From Actinomycetales bacterium (GTDB lineage Bacteria; Actinomycetota; Actinomycetes; Mycobacteriales; Mycobacteriaceae), in assembly GCA_012838715.1 (NCBI GenBank), contig DUOR01000410.1, forward strand, positions 1 through 14,117: a stretch of 14,117 nt of DNA, written 5' to 3'. A program made the translations under genes and the position numbers. Shown one piece after another: positions 1 to 6,047 of this stretch; within the stretch, counting starts at the first letter, position 1; every line of letters begins with the position of its first letter. The notes under the pieces are model-generated. The model saw only the letters and a program-made list of their open reading frames with translations. It did no database searches and was not told the DNA's origin.

Positions 1-237
1 CAGCTCGACCTTTTCGCCGGTGGACTCCGGCAGGCTCGGCATGATCGGGCTCAGGTCGGGCATGCCGGGGATGGCCTGGATGACCCCCGGCGGGATGTCG
101 GGGACGTCGGGAAGCTCGGACTGGGCCGAGGCCGGTGCGGCGGCGCCGGCGATGAGGCCGAGCGTGATTCCCGCGACGGCGAGCGGGCGGGCGGTGCGGC
201 GAACGGCGGAGCCGACGCCGGGGATGCGGTTGCGCAT
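1..237 (-). CDS. Exported protein of unknown function, N-terminal 79 residues only
   Basis: This reading frame is open from an ATG at 237 to the left edge, so only the first 79 residues are present. They form a typical Sec signal peptide: a basic N-region with arginines near residues 2-17, a hydrophobic core at about 19-34 (LAVAGITLGLIAGAAA), and an A-S-A cleavage site before Gln39. The mature part begins with a proline-rich stretch (ELPDVPDIPPG, then MPDLSPIMPSLPE), which looks like a linker ahead of a folded domain that is out of view. The start is supported by GAGAGGA at 243-249, five bases upstream. The gene is divergent from pirin. Secretion is a confident inference. The function cannot be told from this piece; a secreted hydrolase or a cell-envelope protein are both possible. 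Confidence 0.75.
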   Translation of the reverse strand, partial: MRNRIPGVGSAVRRTARPLAVAGITLGLIAGAAAPASAQSELPDVPDIPPGVIQAIPGMPDLSPIMPSLPESTGEKVEL

Positions 238-527
238 GGGTGTCCTCTCGGTGTGGTCGGAGGCGCACGTGCGTCACCCCGCAAGCCCACGGTCGATGCG
301 GTCGTTCGGTGGTCGGTCATCGCGATGCGGCCGACGGCGCGGGTGCGCCTTCGGTGACATCGCGACAACCTGATTAAATCCCAATAGTCACATGAGCACC
401 ACCCGTCACAGTGATTTTGCCGACGAAATGGGCCCGAACGGGGTTAACCGATTTCATGCCCGCCGGGAATACCTCCGCCCCGCTCATGGTTTGATGATGT
501 AACAACATCACCCGCGAAGGAGCGCCC
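238..527. other. Divergent intergenic region, about 290 bases
   Basis: The stretch separates the exported-protein gene (leftward) from pirin (rightward) and should hold promoters for both. It is visibly more AT-rich around 370-420 than the flanking genes, as expected for a regulatory region. It contains a short palindrome TCACAGTGA at 406-414 and the inverted repeat described separately at 495-510. I could not pick a convincing -35/-10 pair for either gene. No gene of plausible length is seen inside. Confidence 0.5.
495..510. promoter_or_regulatory. Inverted repeat, candidate operator upstream of pirin
   Basis: TGATGT, a four-base spacer AACA, then ACATCA form a perfect 6+6 inverted repeat, 17 bases before the pirin start codon. 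The size and position suit an operator for a dimeric repressor such as a MarR- or TetR-type regulator. Sitting between promoter and ribosome-binding site, it would repress by blocking RNA polymerase. The regulator is not in the window and its identity is unknown. Confidence 0.4.
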
Positions 528-1541
528 ATGTCCGCCATCCGCCAAGTCGTCCCCCTCCAGCACCAGTGGCCGGGCGTCGACCCCTTCCTCTTCTCCGTCC
601 ACCACCGCGATCACTTCCCCGCCGCCGTCGGCGACACCATGCGTCCCGACGCCTCGCTGGCCGGGCGCAATCTCGGCCAGGACTTCTCGGGCAAGGACGG
701 CTGGTCCATGTACCACGGCGCCACGGTCCCCGGTTTCCCGCAGCATCCCCACCGCGGGTTCGAGACCGTCACCGTCGTCCTCGAGGGTTACGTCGACCAT
801 TCCGATTCCCTCGGCGCGACCGCCCGCTTCGGCCAGGGCGACACCCAGTGGCTCACCGCCGGTTCCGGCCTGTCGCACTCGGAGATGTTCCCGCTGCTCG
901 ACGCGGAGAACCCGAACCCGCTGGAGCTTTTCCAGATTTGGCTGAACCTCGCGCCCGAGGACAAGAAGGCCGACCCCCACTTCGACATGATCTGGGCCGA
1001 GGACGCCCCCATCGTCGTCCGCGGCGAGGACGGCGCCCGGGCCCGTTTCCGCGTCATCGCCGGCGACATCGACGGCGTCGCGGCCCCCACGCCCCCGCCG
1101 AACTCGTGGGCCGCGCGCCCGGAGAACCACCTCGCCATCTGGGTGGTCACGCTCGACCCGGGCGCGAGCACGGAACTGCCGGCGTTCGACGAGGCCGCGG
1201 TCCGCACGCTCTACAACTACGGCGGCGCCCTGACCGTCGACGACCGGGAGCTCGGTTACGAGGCCGCCGTCCTCGAGCCCGCCGCCGTCACCGTCACCGC
1301 CGGTGACGAAGGCGCGTCCTTCCTCATCCTCCAGGGCCGCCCGATCGGCGAGCCCGTCGTGCAGCAGGGCCCCTTCGTGGCGAACACCCGCGAGGAAATC
1401 ATCGACGCCATCCAGGATTACCGCGCCGGCCGCTTCGGCGCGTGGCCCCTCGACGACGACGGTCCGGTCCTCCCCCACGGCGAGGGCCGCATCGCCCGCT
1501 ACCCCGACGGCGAGATCCGCCGCCCGCCGAGCGCCAACTGA
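528..1541 (+). CDS. Pirin family protein (bicupin)
   Basis: The 337-residue product is a pirin, a two-cupin-domain protein that binds one metal ion in its N-terminal barrel. The family metal ligands are visible: His73 and His75 in HPHRGFET, and His117 and Glu119 in AGSGLSHSEM. The C-terminal cupin covers roughly residues 165-300. Some bacterial pirins are quercetin dioxygenases and others are redox- or stress-linked binding partners, so the substrate is open. AAGGAG at 517-522, five bases before the ATG, fixes the start. The gene is monocistronic: a hairpin terminator follows directly. An inverted repeat upstream suggests control by a dimeric repressor. A quinone oxidoreductase lies just beyond the tRNA gene, so the two may share a link to oxidative or electrophile stress, but that is inference. 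Confidence 0.93.
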   Translation: MSAIRQVVPLQHQWPGVDPFLFSVHHRDHFPAAVGDTMRPDASLAGRNLGQDFSGKDGWSMYHGATVPGFPQHPHRGFETVTVVLEGYVDHSDSLGATARFGQGDTQWLTAGSGLSHSEMFPLLDAENPNPLELFQIWLNLAPEDKKADPHFDMIWAEDAPIVVRGEDGARARFRVIAGDIDGVAAPTPPPNSWAARPENHLAIWVVTLDPGASTELPAFDEAAVRTLYNYGGALTVDDRELGYEAAVLEPAAVTVTAGDEGASFLILQGRPIGEPVVQQGPFVANTREEIIDAIQDYRAGRFGAWPLDDDGPVLPHGEGRIARYPDGEIRRPPSAN

Positions 1542-1553
1542 CGCGGACACGCG

Positions 1554-1590
1554 AAAACCGTGGCCACCACCCGGGTGGCCACGGTTTTTT
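1554..1590. terminator. Bidirectional intrinsic terminator
   Basis: A perfect 15-bp stem (AAAACCGTGGCCACC, 1554-1568, pairing with 1574-1588) closes a five-base loop, and six T residues end it on the + strand (1585-1590). On the - strand the stem ends in four T residues. It lies 12 bases after the pirin stop and three bases beyond the tRNA-Ser 3' end, so it can terminate both convergent units. Confidence 0.9.
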
Positions 1591-1593
1591 CCG

Positions 1594-1678
1594 CGGAAGT
1601 GGAGGGATTTGAACCCCCGGTCCGGTGAAGGACGCTCGCTTTCAAGGCGAGTGCATTCGGCCGCTCTGCCACACTTCC
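1594..1678 (-). tRNA. tRNA-Ser, anticodon UGA
   Basis: Read on the - strand, the acceptor stem is GGAAGTG (1678-1672) pairing with CACTTCC (1601-1595), with discriminator G at 1594. The D-arm region has GCAGAGCGGCC. The anticodon stem CTCGC/GCGAG holds the loop CTTGAAA with anticodon TGA (1644-1642). A long variable arm and a T-arm with GGTTCAAATCC follow. The 85-base length and the long variable arm are those of a serine tRNA, and UGA reads UCA and related serine codons. The 3' CCA is not encoded, since the genome continues CGG, so it must be added after transcription. Confidence 0.96.
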
Positions 1679-1706
1679 CCGCCCCGCCTCGCTGCGGGAC
1701 GTCCCA

Positions 1707-1712
1707 ATCTTA
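1707..1712 (-). promoter_or_regulatory. Likely -10 box for tRNA-Ser
   Basis: On the - strand the hexamer TAAGAT stands 28 bases upstream of the tRNA 5' end, in an otherwise GC-rich stretch. This would leave a short 5' leader for RNase P to remove. No clear -35 box is seen. Confidence 0.5.
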
Positions 1713-1825
1713 GCGGCCCGCCCGGATGCTCCCGGCCATGCCCCCGCGGTGCCGGGCCGCCCCGGCGATCCGGGCCACGCCGTGCCCATCCCCGTGACTT
1801 CAGCCACAGGAGGGCTAACGGTGGT

Positions 1826-1831
1826 TAAGGT
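1826..1831 (+). promoter_or_regulatory. Candidate -10 box for a leaderless quinone oxidoreductase mRNA
   Basis: TAAGGT is seven bases upstream of the ATG at 1839, the spacing expected if transcription starts at the start codon. The competing reading is a GTG start at 1821 served by AGGAGG at 1808-1813. If that start is used, this hexamer is simply coding sequence. Confidence 0.45.
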
Positions 1832-1838
1832 GGCTGCC

Positions 1839-2813
1839 ATGAAGGCGATCATCCAGACCGACCCCGACAATCCCCGCGCCCTGGAGTGGGGCGACGCCCC
1901 CAAGCCCGAGATCGGTGATGGGGAGGTGCTGGTGAAGGTCCGCGCGGCGGCCGTGAACCGCGCCGACATCCTGCAGGCCCGCGGCCATTACCCGCCGCCG
2001 AAGGGCGTGACGGACATCCTCGGCCTGGAGTGCGCGGGCGTCATCGAGGAGGTCGGTGAAAATTCGGCCGGCTGGCAGGTCGGCGACGAGGTCTGCTGCC
2101 TGCTGTCGGGCGGCGGTTTCGCGGAGTACGCGGCGGTGCCGGTCGGCCAGCTGCTGCCGGTGCCGGCGGGGTGGGAGCTCGAGCGCGCGGTCGCGATGCC
2201 GGAGGTCGCCTGCACCGTCTACTCCAACGTCGTCATGGTCGCGGGCCTGAAGGAGGGCGACACGCTCCTCGTCCACGGTGGCGCCGGCGGCATCGGCACC
2301 TTCGCCATCCAGTTGGCCAAGGCCCTCGGGGCCACGGTTGCCGTCACGGCGGGCAGCGCCGAGAAGCTGGAGCATTGCCGCGAGCTCGGCGCGGACATCC
2401 TCATCAATTACCGCGAGGACGTGTTCGAGGACGTCATGAAGGAGCACGGCGGCGCCGACGTCATCCTCGACATCATGGGCGCGAAGTACCTGGACCGGAA
2501 CGTGAAGGCCCTGGCCATGGACGGCCACATGGTCATCATCGGCATGCAGGGCGGCGTGAAGGGCGAGCTGAACATCGGCCGCCTGCTGTCCAAGCGCGGT
2601 TCCATCACCGCCACCGGCCTGCGCTACCGCGACAAGGCGGACAAGGCGCGCATCGTCGCGTCCACCGAGGACGTCGTGTGGCCGCTGCTGGAGAACGGCA
2701 CCATCTCCGACCAGATCCACGCCACGATGGACATCCGCGACACCGCGAAGGCCCATGAGCTGCTGGATTCGGGCGAGGTCACCGGCAAGATCGTCCTCAC
2801 CGTCGGCGCGTAG
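1839..2813 (+). CDS. Zinc-independent quinone oxidoreductase (MDR superfamily, PIG3/QOR type)
   Basis: The 324-residue product is a medium-chain dehydrogenase/reductase without structural or catalytic zinc, of the kind that reduces quinones or activated alkenes with NAD(P)H. The N-terminal GroES-like domain has VNRADILQARGHYPPPKG at about 39-56, typical of the PIG3/QOR branch. The nucleotide-binding Rossmann motif GGAGGIG is at 147-153. Two starts are possible. ATG 1839 begins at the usual family position (MKAI) and has a -10-like box seven bases upstream; GTG 1821 adds six residues and has AGGAGG seven bases upstream. I prefer 1839 on family alignment. The gene converges on the aminotransferase homologue with a 28-base gap. 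A homologous oxidoreductase, as I recall Rv3777, sits in the same place in M. tuberculosis. The physiological substrate is unknown. Confidence 0.9.
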   Translation: MKAIIQTDPDNPRALEWGDAPKPEIGDGEVLVKVRAAAVNRADILQARGHYPPPKGVTDILGLECAGVIEEVGENSAGWQVGDEVCCLLSGGGFAEYAAVPVGQLLPVPAGWELERAVAMPEVACTVYSNVVMVAGLKEGDTLLVHGGAGGIGTFAIQLAKALGATVAVTAGSAEKLEHCRELGADILINYREDVFEDVMKEHGGADVILDIMGAKYLDRNVKALAMDGHMVIIGMQGGVKGELNIGRLLSKRGSITATGLRYRDKADKARIVASTEDVVWPLLENGTISDQIHATMDIRDTAKAHELLDSGEVTGKIVLTVGA

Positions 2814-2841
2814 CTTTCCGACGGTTCCCCCGCCGCGCCCG

Positions 2842-4125
2842 CTACCCCAGCGAGGCGACGGCGCGGACCAGCTGGTCCACGTCGTGCGGCGTGTTGAAGG
2901 GCTGCAGGCCCACCGTCACGGCACCGCCGGCCTCCATGACGCCCATCGCCTCGAGCAGGGCGGATTCGCCCGGCCGGACGGCGCTGGTCACCAGGTTGTT
3001 GTCCAGCAGGCGGCGCACCACGGTCGGCGCGGGGACGTCGGTGACCACGAAGCTGACGCGCGGCACGCGGTCGGCGACGGCGGTCGCGTCGGAATCGGGG
3101 CCGTCCCCGTCCGAGCCTTCGCCGTCGATGCCGACGATGTACACCTGGTCCAGGTTGCCCAGCGCGTCGATCAGCCGGTTGGTCAGGCCGTGCAGGTACT
3201 CCGCCACCTGCGGCATCGACGACACGATGCGGTGGCGGCGCGTGCCCCGGCCCGTCGGGTCCAGGTCCGCCAGGTGGCGGACGGACTCCGAGACGCCGCC
3301 CAGCAGCGACGGGGCCACCGGCGAAACCTCGAGGCGATCGCGGCCCCGTGCGTCGGGAAGCAAAGACAGCGACGCCATGCGATCCAGCAGCGAGGGATCG
3401 CGGAAGACCAGGGCGGACACCTCCGGCCCGCCCCACGCCGCGGCGTCGACGAGGAGGACGTCCGCGCCGATGCGGCCCATGTCCACCACGCGGTACGGGG
3501 CGTAGGAGCTGACGTCGACGAGCACCAGGGCCCGCGACGCCGCCCGCACCCGCGACACGATGTCCGGCACCGGCGCCACCGCGCCGACGAAAGGATCGGC
3601 GGCGGAAACCACGACGAGGCGCGTGTCCTCGTCGACCAGCGAGTCGTACTGCCAGGCAGGCACCGCGCCGGTGGACAAATCCGCCTCCGCGAACCGCGCC
3701 CGCGCACCGAACATGTCGGCCGCACGGCGGAACGGCACCTGCAGCACCGCATCACCTGACCGCGGCAGCACCATCCCGGTGCCCAACCGCAGGCGGCGGC
3801 CCAGCGCGTGCGCGAGATTCTGCACCAGCACGTCCCGCGACGGGCCGAGGACGACGCCCTCCGGCCGGCCGCCCACCACATCGGCGAACGCCCGGCGCGC
3901 CATCGCCGCGAACTGCGTGCCCGCCGTCAGGCCGGCCTCCCGGCCCCGCGAATGCGAGCCCGAGGCGGCCTCCCCCGGCAGGGCCTTCGGGGCGGCGCGG
4001 AACGCCGTCGCCATCGCCGACAGGACCCGCTCCGGCACCTGGGCGCACTCGCCGCCGTTCAAGTAGGTCCACCCGTCCGACAAGGACGTGTAACAGCCAC
4101 GCGTCGTAGGCACGTCGAAGGCCAT
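2842..4125 (-). CDS. Class-V aminotransferase / cysteine desulfurase-like protein lacking the PLP lysine
   Basis: The 427-residue product has the fold-type-I layout of cysteine desulfurase relatives. LVLVDVSSYAPYR (about 201-212) corresponds to the strand carrying the PLP-binding Asp (Asp204). DVLLVDAAAWGGPEVSALVF (222-241) corresponds to the strand and loop that normally read SGHKLxGPxGxG. Aligned on the conserved Gly-Pro, the Schiff-base lysine is Ala230 and the preceding His is also Ala. The Gln or His that usually follows the PLP Asp is replaced too. Ordinary PLP transaminase or desulfurase chemistry is therefore unlikely, and a binding or structural role is possible. An acidic insertion (GEGSDGDGPDSD) lies at about 327-338. 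AAAGGG at 4131-4136, five bases upstream, supports the ATG at 4125. It is divergent from wzm. The position matches what I recall of Rv3778c, annotated as a possible aminotransferase. Its partner and role are unknown. Confidence 0.85.
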   Translation of the reverse strand: MAFDVPTTRGCYTSLSDGWTYLNGGECAQVPERVLSAMATAFRAAPKALPGEAASGSHSRGREAGLTAGTQFAAMARRAFADVVGGRPEGVVLGPSRDVLVQNLAHALGRRLRLGTGMVLPRSGDAVLQVPFRRAADMFGARARFAEADLSTGAVPAWQYDSLVDEDTRLVVVSAADPFVGAVAPVPDIVSRVRAASRALVLVDVSSYAPYRVVDMGRIGADVLLVDAAAWGGPEVSALVFRDPSLLDRMASLSLLPDARGRDRLEVSPVAPSLLGGVSESVRHLADLDPTGRGTRRHRIVSSMPQVAEYLHGLTNRLIDALGNLDQVYIVGIDGEGSDGDGPDSDATAVADRVPRVSFVVTDVPAPTVVRRLLDNNLVTSAVRPGESALLEAMGVMEAGGAVTVGLQPFNTPHDVDQLVRAVASLG

Positions 4126-4158
4126 GACCACCCTTTCCCTTTGGTTGCGCTCGCCTGA

Positions 4159-4164
4159 ACGATA
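4159..4164 (-). promoter_or_regulatory. Likely -10 box for the aminotransferase-like gene
   Basis: TATCGT on the - strand would start a transcript with a leader of roughly 25-30 bases that contains the AAAGGG ribosome-binding site. It lies in the 154-base gap shared with the divergent wzm promoter. No clear -35 box is seen. Confidence 0.45.
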
Positions 4165-4266
4165 GTCCGCATCACCCACCCCAGGGGATGCGCGCGCGTG
4201 CCCCACAGTATGCCCCCGCGGGCACGCCGGAAAGACGGCGGGTAGGGGCGGGGCAACCCCGGCGGG

Positions 4267-4272
4267 TATGTT
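4267..4272 (+). promoter_or_regulatory. Candidate -10 box for a leaderless wzm mRNA
   Basis: TATGTT ends seven bases before GTG 4280. It overlaps the ATG at 4268, so if this is the promoter the upstream ATG cannot be the start. The small inverted repeat CGGGG-CAA-CCCCG (4249-4261) lies just upstream. Confidence 0.55.
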
Positions 4273-4279
4273 CGAATCC

Positions 4280-5191
4280 GTGACGAATGCAGAACAACCA
4301 GGTCACCGGGTCAGGGAATTGCGCGCCGACATCGGCCGCATGACCGGAGCCGGCGACGTGGAGGCCCCGCCCCGCTCGAAATCCCGCACCTTCTCCGCCG
4401 CCTGGCGGGACCTGGTGCGGGGCTTCGGCCAGCGCCAACTGTGGTTGCAGCTGGGCTGGCAGGACATCAAGCAGCGCTACCGCCGCTCCACCCTCGGCCC
4501 CCTGTGGATCACCATCGCCACCGGCGCCATGGCCGTGGCCCTGGGCCTGCTGTACTCGCTGCTGTTCCAGCAGGACCTCGCGTTCTTCCTGCCGCACGTG
4601 ACCGTCGGCCTGATCATCTGGGGCTTCATCTCCGGCTGCGTGAAGGAGGGCTCCACGGTCTTCATCGAGAACGAGGGGCTGATCAAGCAGCTGCCCAGCG
4701 CGTTGAGCGTGCACGTGTACCGCCTGGTGTGGCGGCAGCTGCTGTTCCTGGCGCACAACATGGTCATCTGGCTGATCCTGGTGGCGGTGTTCCGCCCCGA
4801 CCTCGGCCTCGACTTCTTCCTCGCCGTGCCGGCGCTGGCGCTGCTGGTGGCCAACGGCGTGTGGGTGACCATGTTCTTCGGCATCGTGGCCACCCGCTAC
4901 CGCGACGTCGCCCCGCTGCTGGATTCCCTGATCCAGCTGGTGTTCTACATGACCCCCATCGTGTGGACCACGAAGACGCTGGAGGAGCAGGGCGGTTCCG
5001 TCGCCGAGCGCGCCCGCATCGCCGAGCTCAACCCGCTGTACCACTACCTCGAAATCATCCGTGGCCCCCTGACCGGCCATCCCGTCGACGCCTACCACTG
5101 GTGGGTCGTCCTCGGCTGCACCGTCGGCGGCCTGCTGCTGGCCATGCTGGCGATGCGCCAGTGGCGGTCCCGCGTCAGCTACTGGGTGTAG
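4280..5191 (+). CDS. wzm: Polysaccharide ABC exporter, permease subunit (Wzm/RfbD type)
   Basis: The 303-residue product is an ABC-2 family membrane permease of polysaccharide exporters. The cytoplasmic N-terminus carries the family signature QDIKQRYRRSTLGPLWITI at about 61-79. Six hydrophobic segments follow at roughly 77-97, 107-127, 158-174, 178-203, 212-230 and 274-293. With the ATPase encoded next door it should form a flippase in the plasma membrane. In this gene set the likely cargo is lipid-linked galactan, by analogy with mycobacterial Rv3783/Rv3781. GTG 4280 is chosen over ATG 4268 because neither has a ribosome-binding site and a -10-like TATGTT ends seven bases before the GTG. The wzt start is 18 bases downstream, so the two are co-transcribed. 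Confidence 0.9.
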   Translation: MTNAEQPGHRVRELRADIGRMTGAGDVEAPPRSKSRTFSAAWRDLVRGFGQRQLWLQLGWQDIKQRYRRSTLGPLWITIATGAMAVALGLLYSLLFQQDLAFFLPHVTVGLIIWGFISGCVKEGSTVFIENEGLIKQLPSALSVHVYRLVWRQLLFLAHNMVIWLILVAVFRPDLGLDFFLAVPALALLVANGVWVTMFFGIVATRYRDVAPLLDSLIQLVFYMTPIVWTTKTLEEQGGSVAERARIAELNPLYHYLEIIRGPLTGHPVDAYHWWVVLGCTVGGLLLAMLAMRQWRSRVSYWV

Positions 5192-5209
5192 GAAAGGACC
5201 GCGATTCAC

Positions 5210-5992
5210 ATGGTGAGCATCGATACCTACGACGCCTGCGTCGACTTCCCCATCTTCGACGCGAAGTCGCGTTCCATGAAGAAGGCGTTCCTCGGCGCGG
5301 CCGGCGGCGCCATCGGCCGCAACGACTCCAACGTCGTGGTGGTGGAGGCGCTGAAGAACATCAACCTGCACCTGCGCGAGGGCGACCGGGTGGGTCTCGT
5401 CGGCCACAACGGCGCCGGCAAGTCGACCCTGCTGCGCCTGCTGTCCGGCATCTACGAGCCGACGCGCGGCACCGCCGACGTCCGCGGCCGCGTGGCGCCG
5501 GTCTTCGACCTGGGCGTGGGCATGGACCCGGAGATTTCCGGGATGGAGAACATCATCATCCGCGGCCTGTTCCTGGGGCAGACGCGAAAGCAGATGAAGG
5601 ACAAGCTCGACGACATCGCCGAGTTCACCGAGCTGGGCGACTACCTGCACATGCCGCTGCGCACCTACTCCACGGGCATGCGCGTGCGCCTCGCCCTGGG
5701 CGTGGTCACGTCGATTGAGCCGGAGATCCTGCTCCTCGACGAGGGCATCGGCGCCGTCGACGCCGCCTTCATGGCCAAGGCCCGCGACCGCCTCACCGCC
5801 CTGGTGGAGCGCTCCGGTCTGCTGGTCTTCGCCTCGCACTCGAACGAGTTCCTGGCGCAGCTGTGCGACACCGCCCTGTGGATCGACCACGGTGAAATCC
5901 GCCGGGCGGGGCTGGTCGACGAGGTCGTCGAGGCCTACGAGGGCCCGGAGGCCGCCAACGCCGTCCGCCGCATCGTCGCCGAACGTCGCTGA
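5210..5992 (+). CDS. wzt: Polysaccharide ABC exporter, ATPase subunit (Wzt/RfbE type)
   Basis: The 260-residue product is the nucleotide-binding subunit of a polysaccharide exporter. Walker A is GHNGAGKST (65-73). The signature is YSTGMRVRL (153-161), the variant usual in Wzt proteins in place of LSGGQ. Walker B is ILLLDEG (173-179) with Glu178 as catalytic base, the D-loop region is GAVDAAF, and the switch histidine is His210 in ASHS. It ends soon after the ATPase fold, so it lacks the C-terminal carbohydrate-binding domain of long Wzt proteins. Export is then probably not gated by recognition of a modified chain end. The length is like mycobacterial RfbE (Rv3781). A Shine-Dalgarno-like AAAGGA at 5193-5198, 11 bases upstream, fits translation as the second gene after wzm. 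Confidence 0.93.
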   Translation: MVSIDTYDACVDFPIFDAKSRSMKKAFLGAAGGAIGRNDSNVVVVEALKNINLHLREGDRVGLVGHNGAGKSTLLRLLSGIYEPTRGTADVRGRVAPVFDLGVGMDPEISGMENIIIRGLFLGQTRKQMKDKLDDIAEFTELGDYLHMPLRTYSTGMRVRLALGVVTSIEPEILLLDEGIGAVDAAFMAKARDRLTALVERSGLLVFASHSNEFLAQLCDTALWIDHGEIRRAGLVDEVVEAYEGPEAANAVRRIVAERR

Positions 5993-6035
5993 ACGCCGCT
6001 AACCGGCCGCCCGGCCCCGCCCGCCGCCCGTGTGC

Positions 6036-6041
6036 GAAAAT
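6036..6041 (+). promoter_or_regulatory. Candidate -10 box for a leaderless glfT1 mRNA
   Basis: GAAAAT ends six bases before ATG 6048, an AT-rich island in a very GC-rich 55-base gap after wzt. It deviates from TANNNT at the first base. Read-through from wzt remains possible. Confidence 0.45.
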
Positions 6042-6047
6042 GGCCGC

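Noticed and set aside
444..1550. A 368-codon open frame on the - strand opposite pirin
   Set aside because: Pirin carries intact metal-ligand motifs, a ribosome-binding site and a terminator; the antisense frame has none of these.
1821..1838. GTG start for the quinone oxidoreductase, with AGGAGG seven bases upstream
   Set aside because: It cannot be excluded, but family members begin at the MKAI position, and ATG 1839 has a -10-like box at leaderless spacing; the difference is six residues.
4268..4279. ATG 4268 as start of wzm
   Set aside because: It lies inside the likely -10 box TATGTT and has no properly spaced ribosome-binding site.
4172..5890. A 572-codon open frame on the - strand opposite wzm and wzt
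   Set aside because: It is antisense to two recognised transporter genes, and its His/Gln/Val/Asp-rich composition has no family resemblance; stop codons are rare in this frame because of base composition.
6030..6047. GTG 6030 as start of glfT1
   Set aside because: The bases between it and ATG 6048 look like a promoter element, and the added residues are not needed for the GT-A fold.
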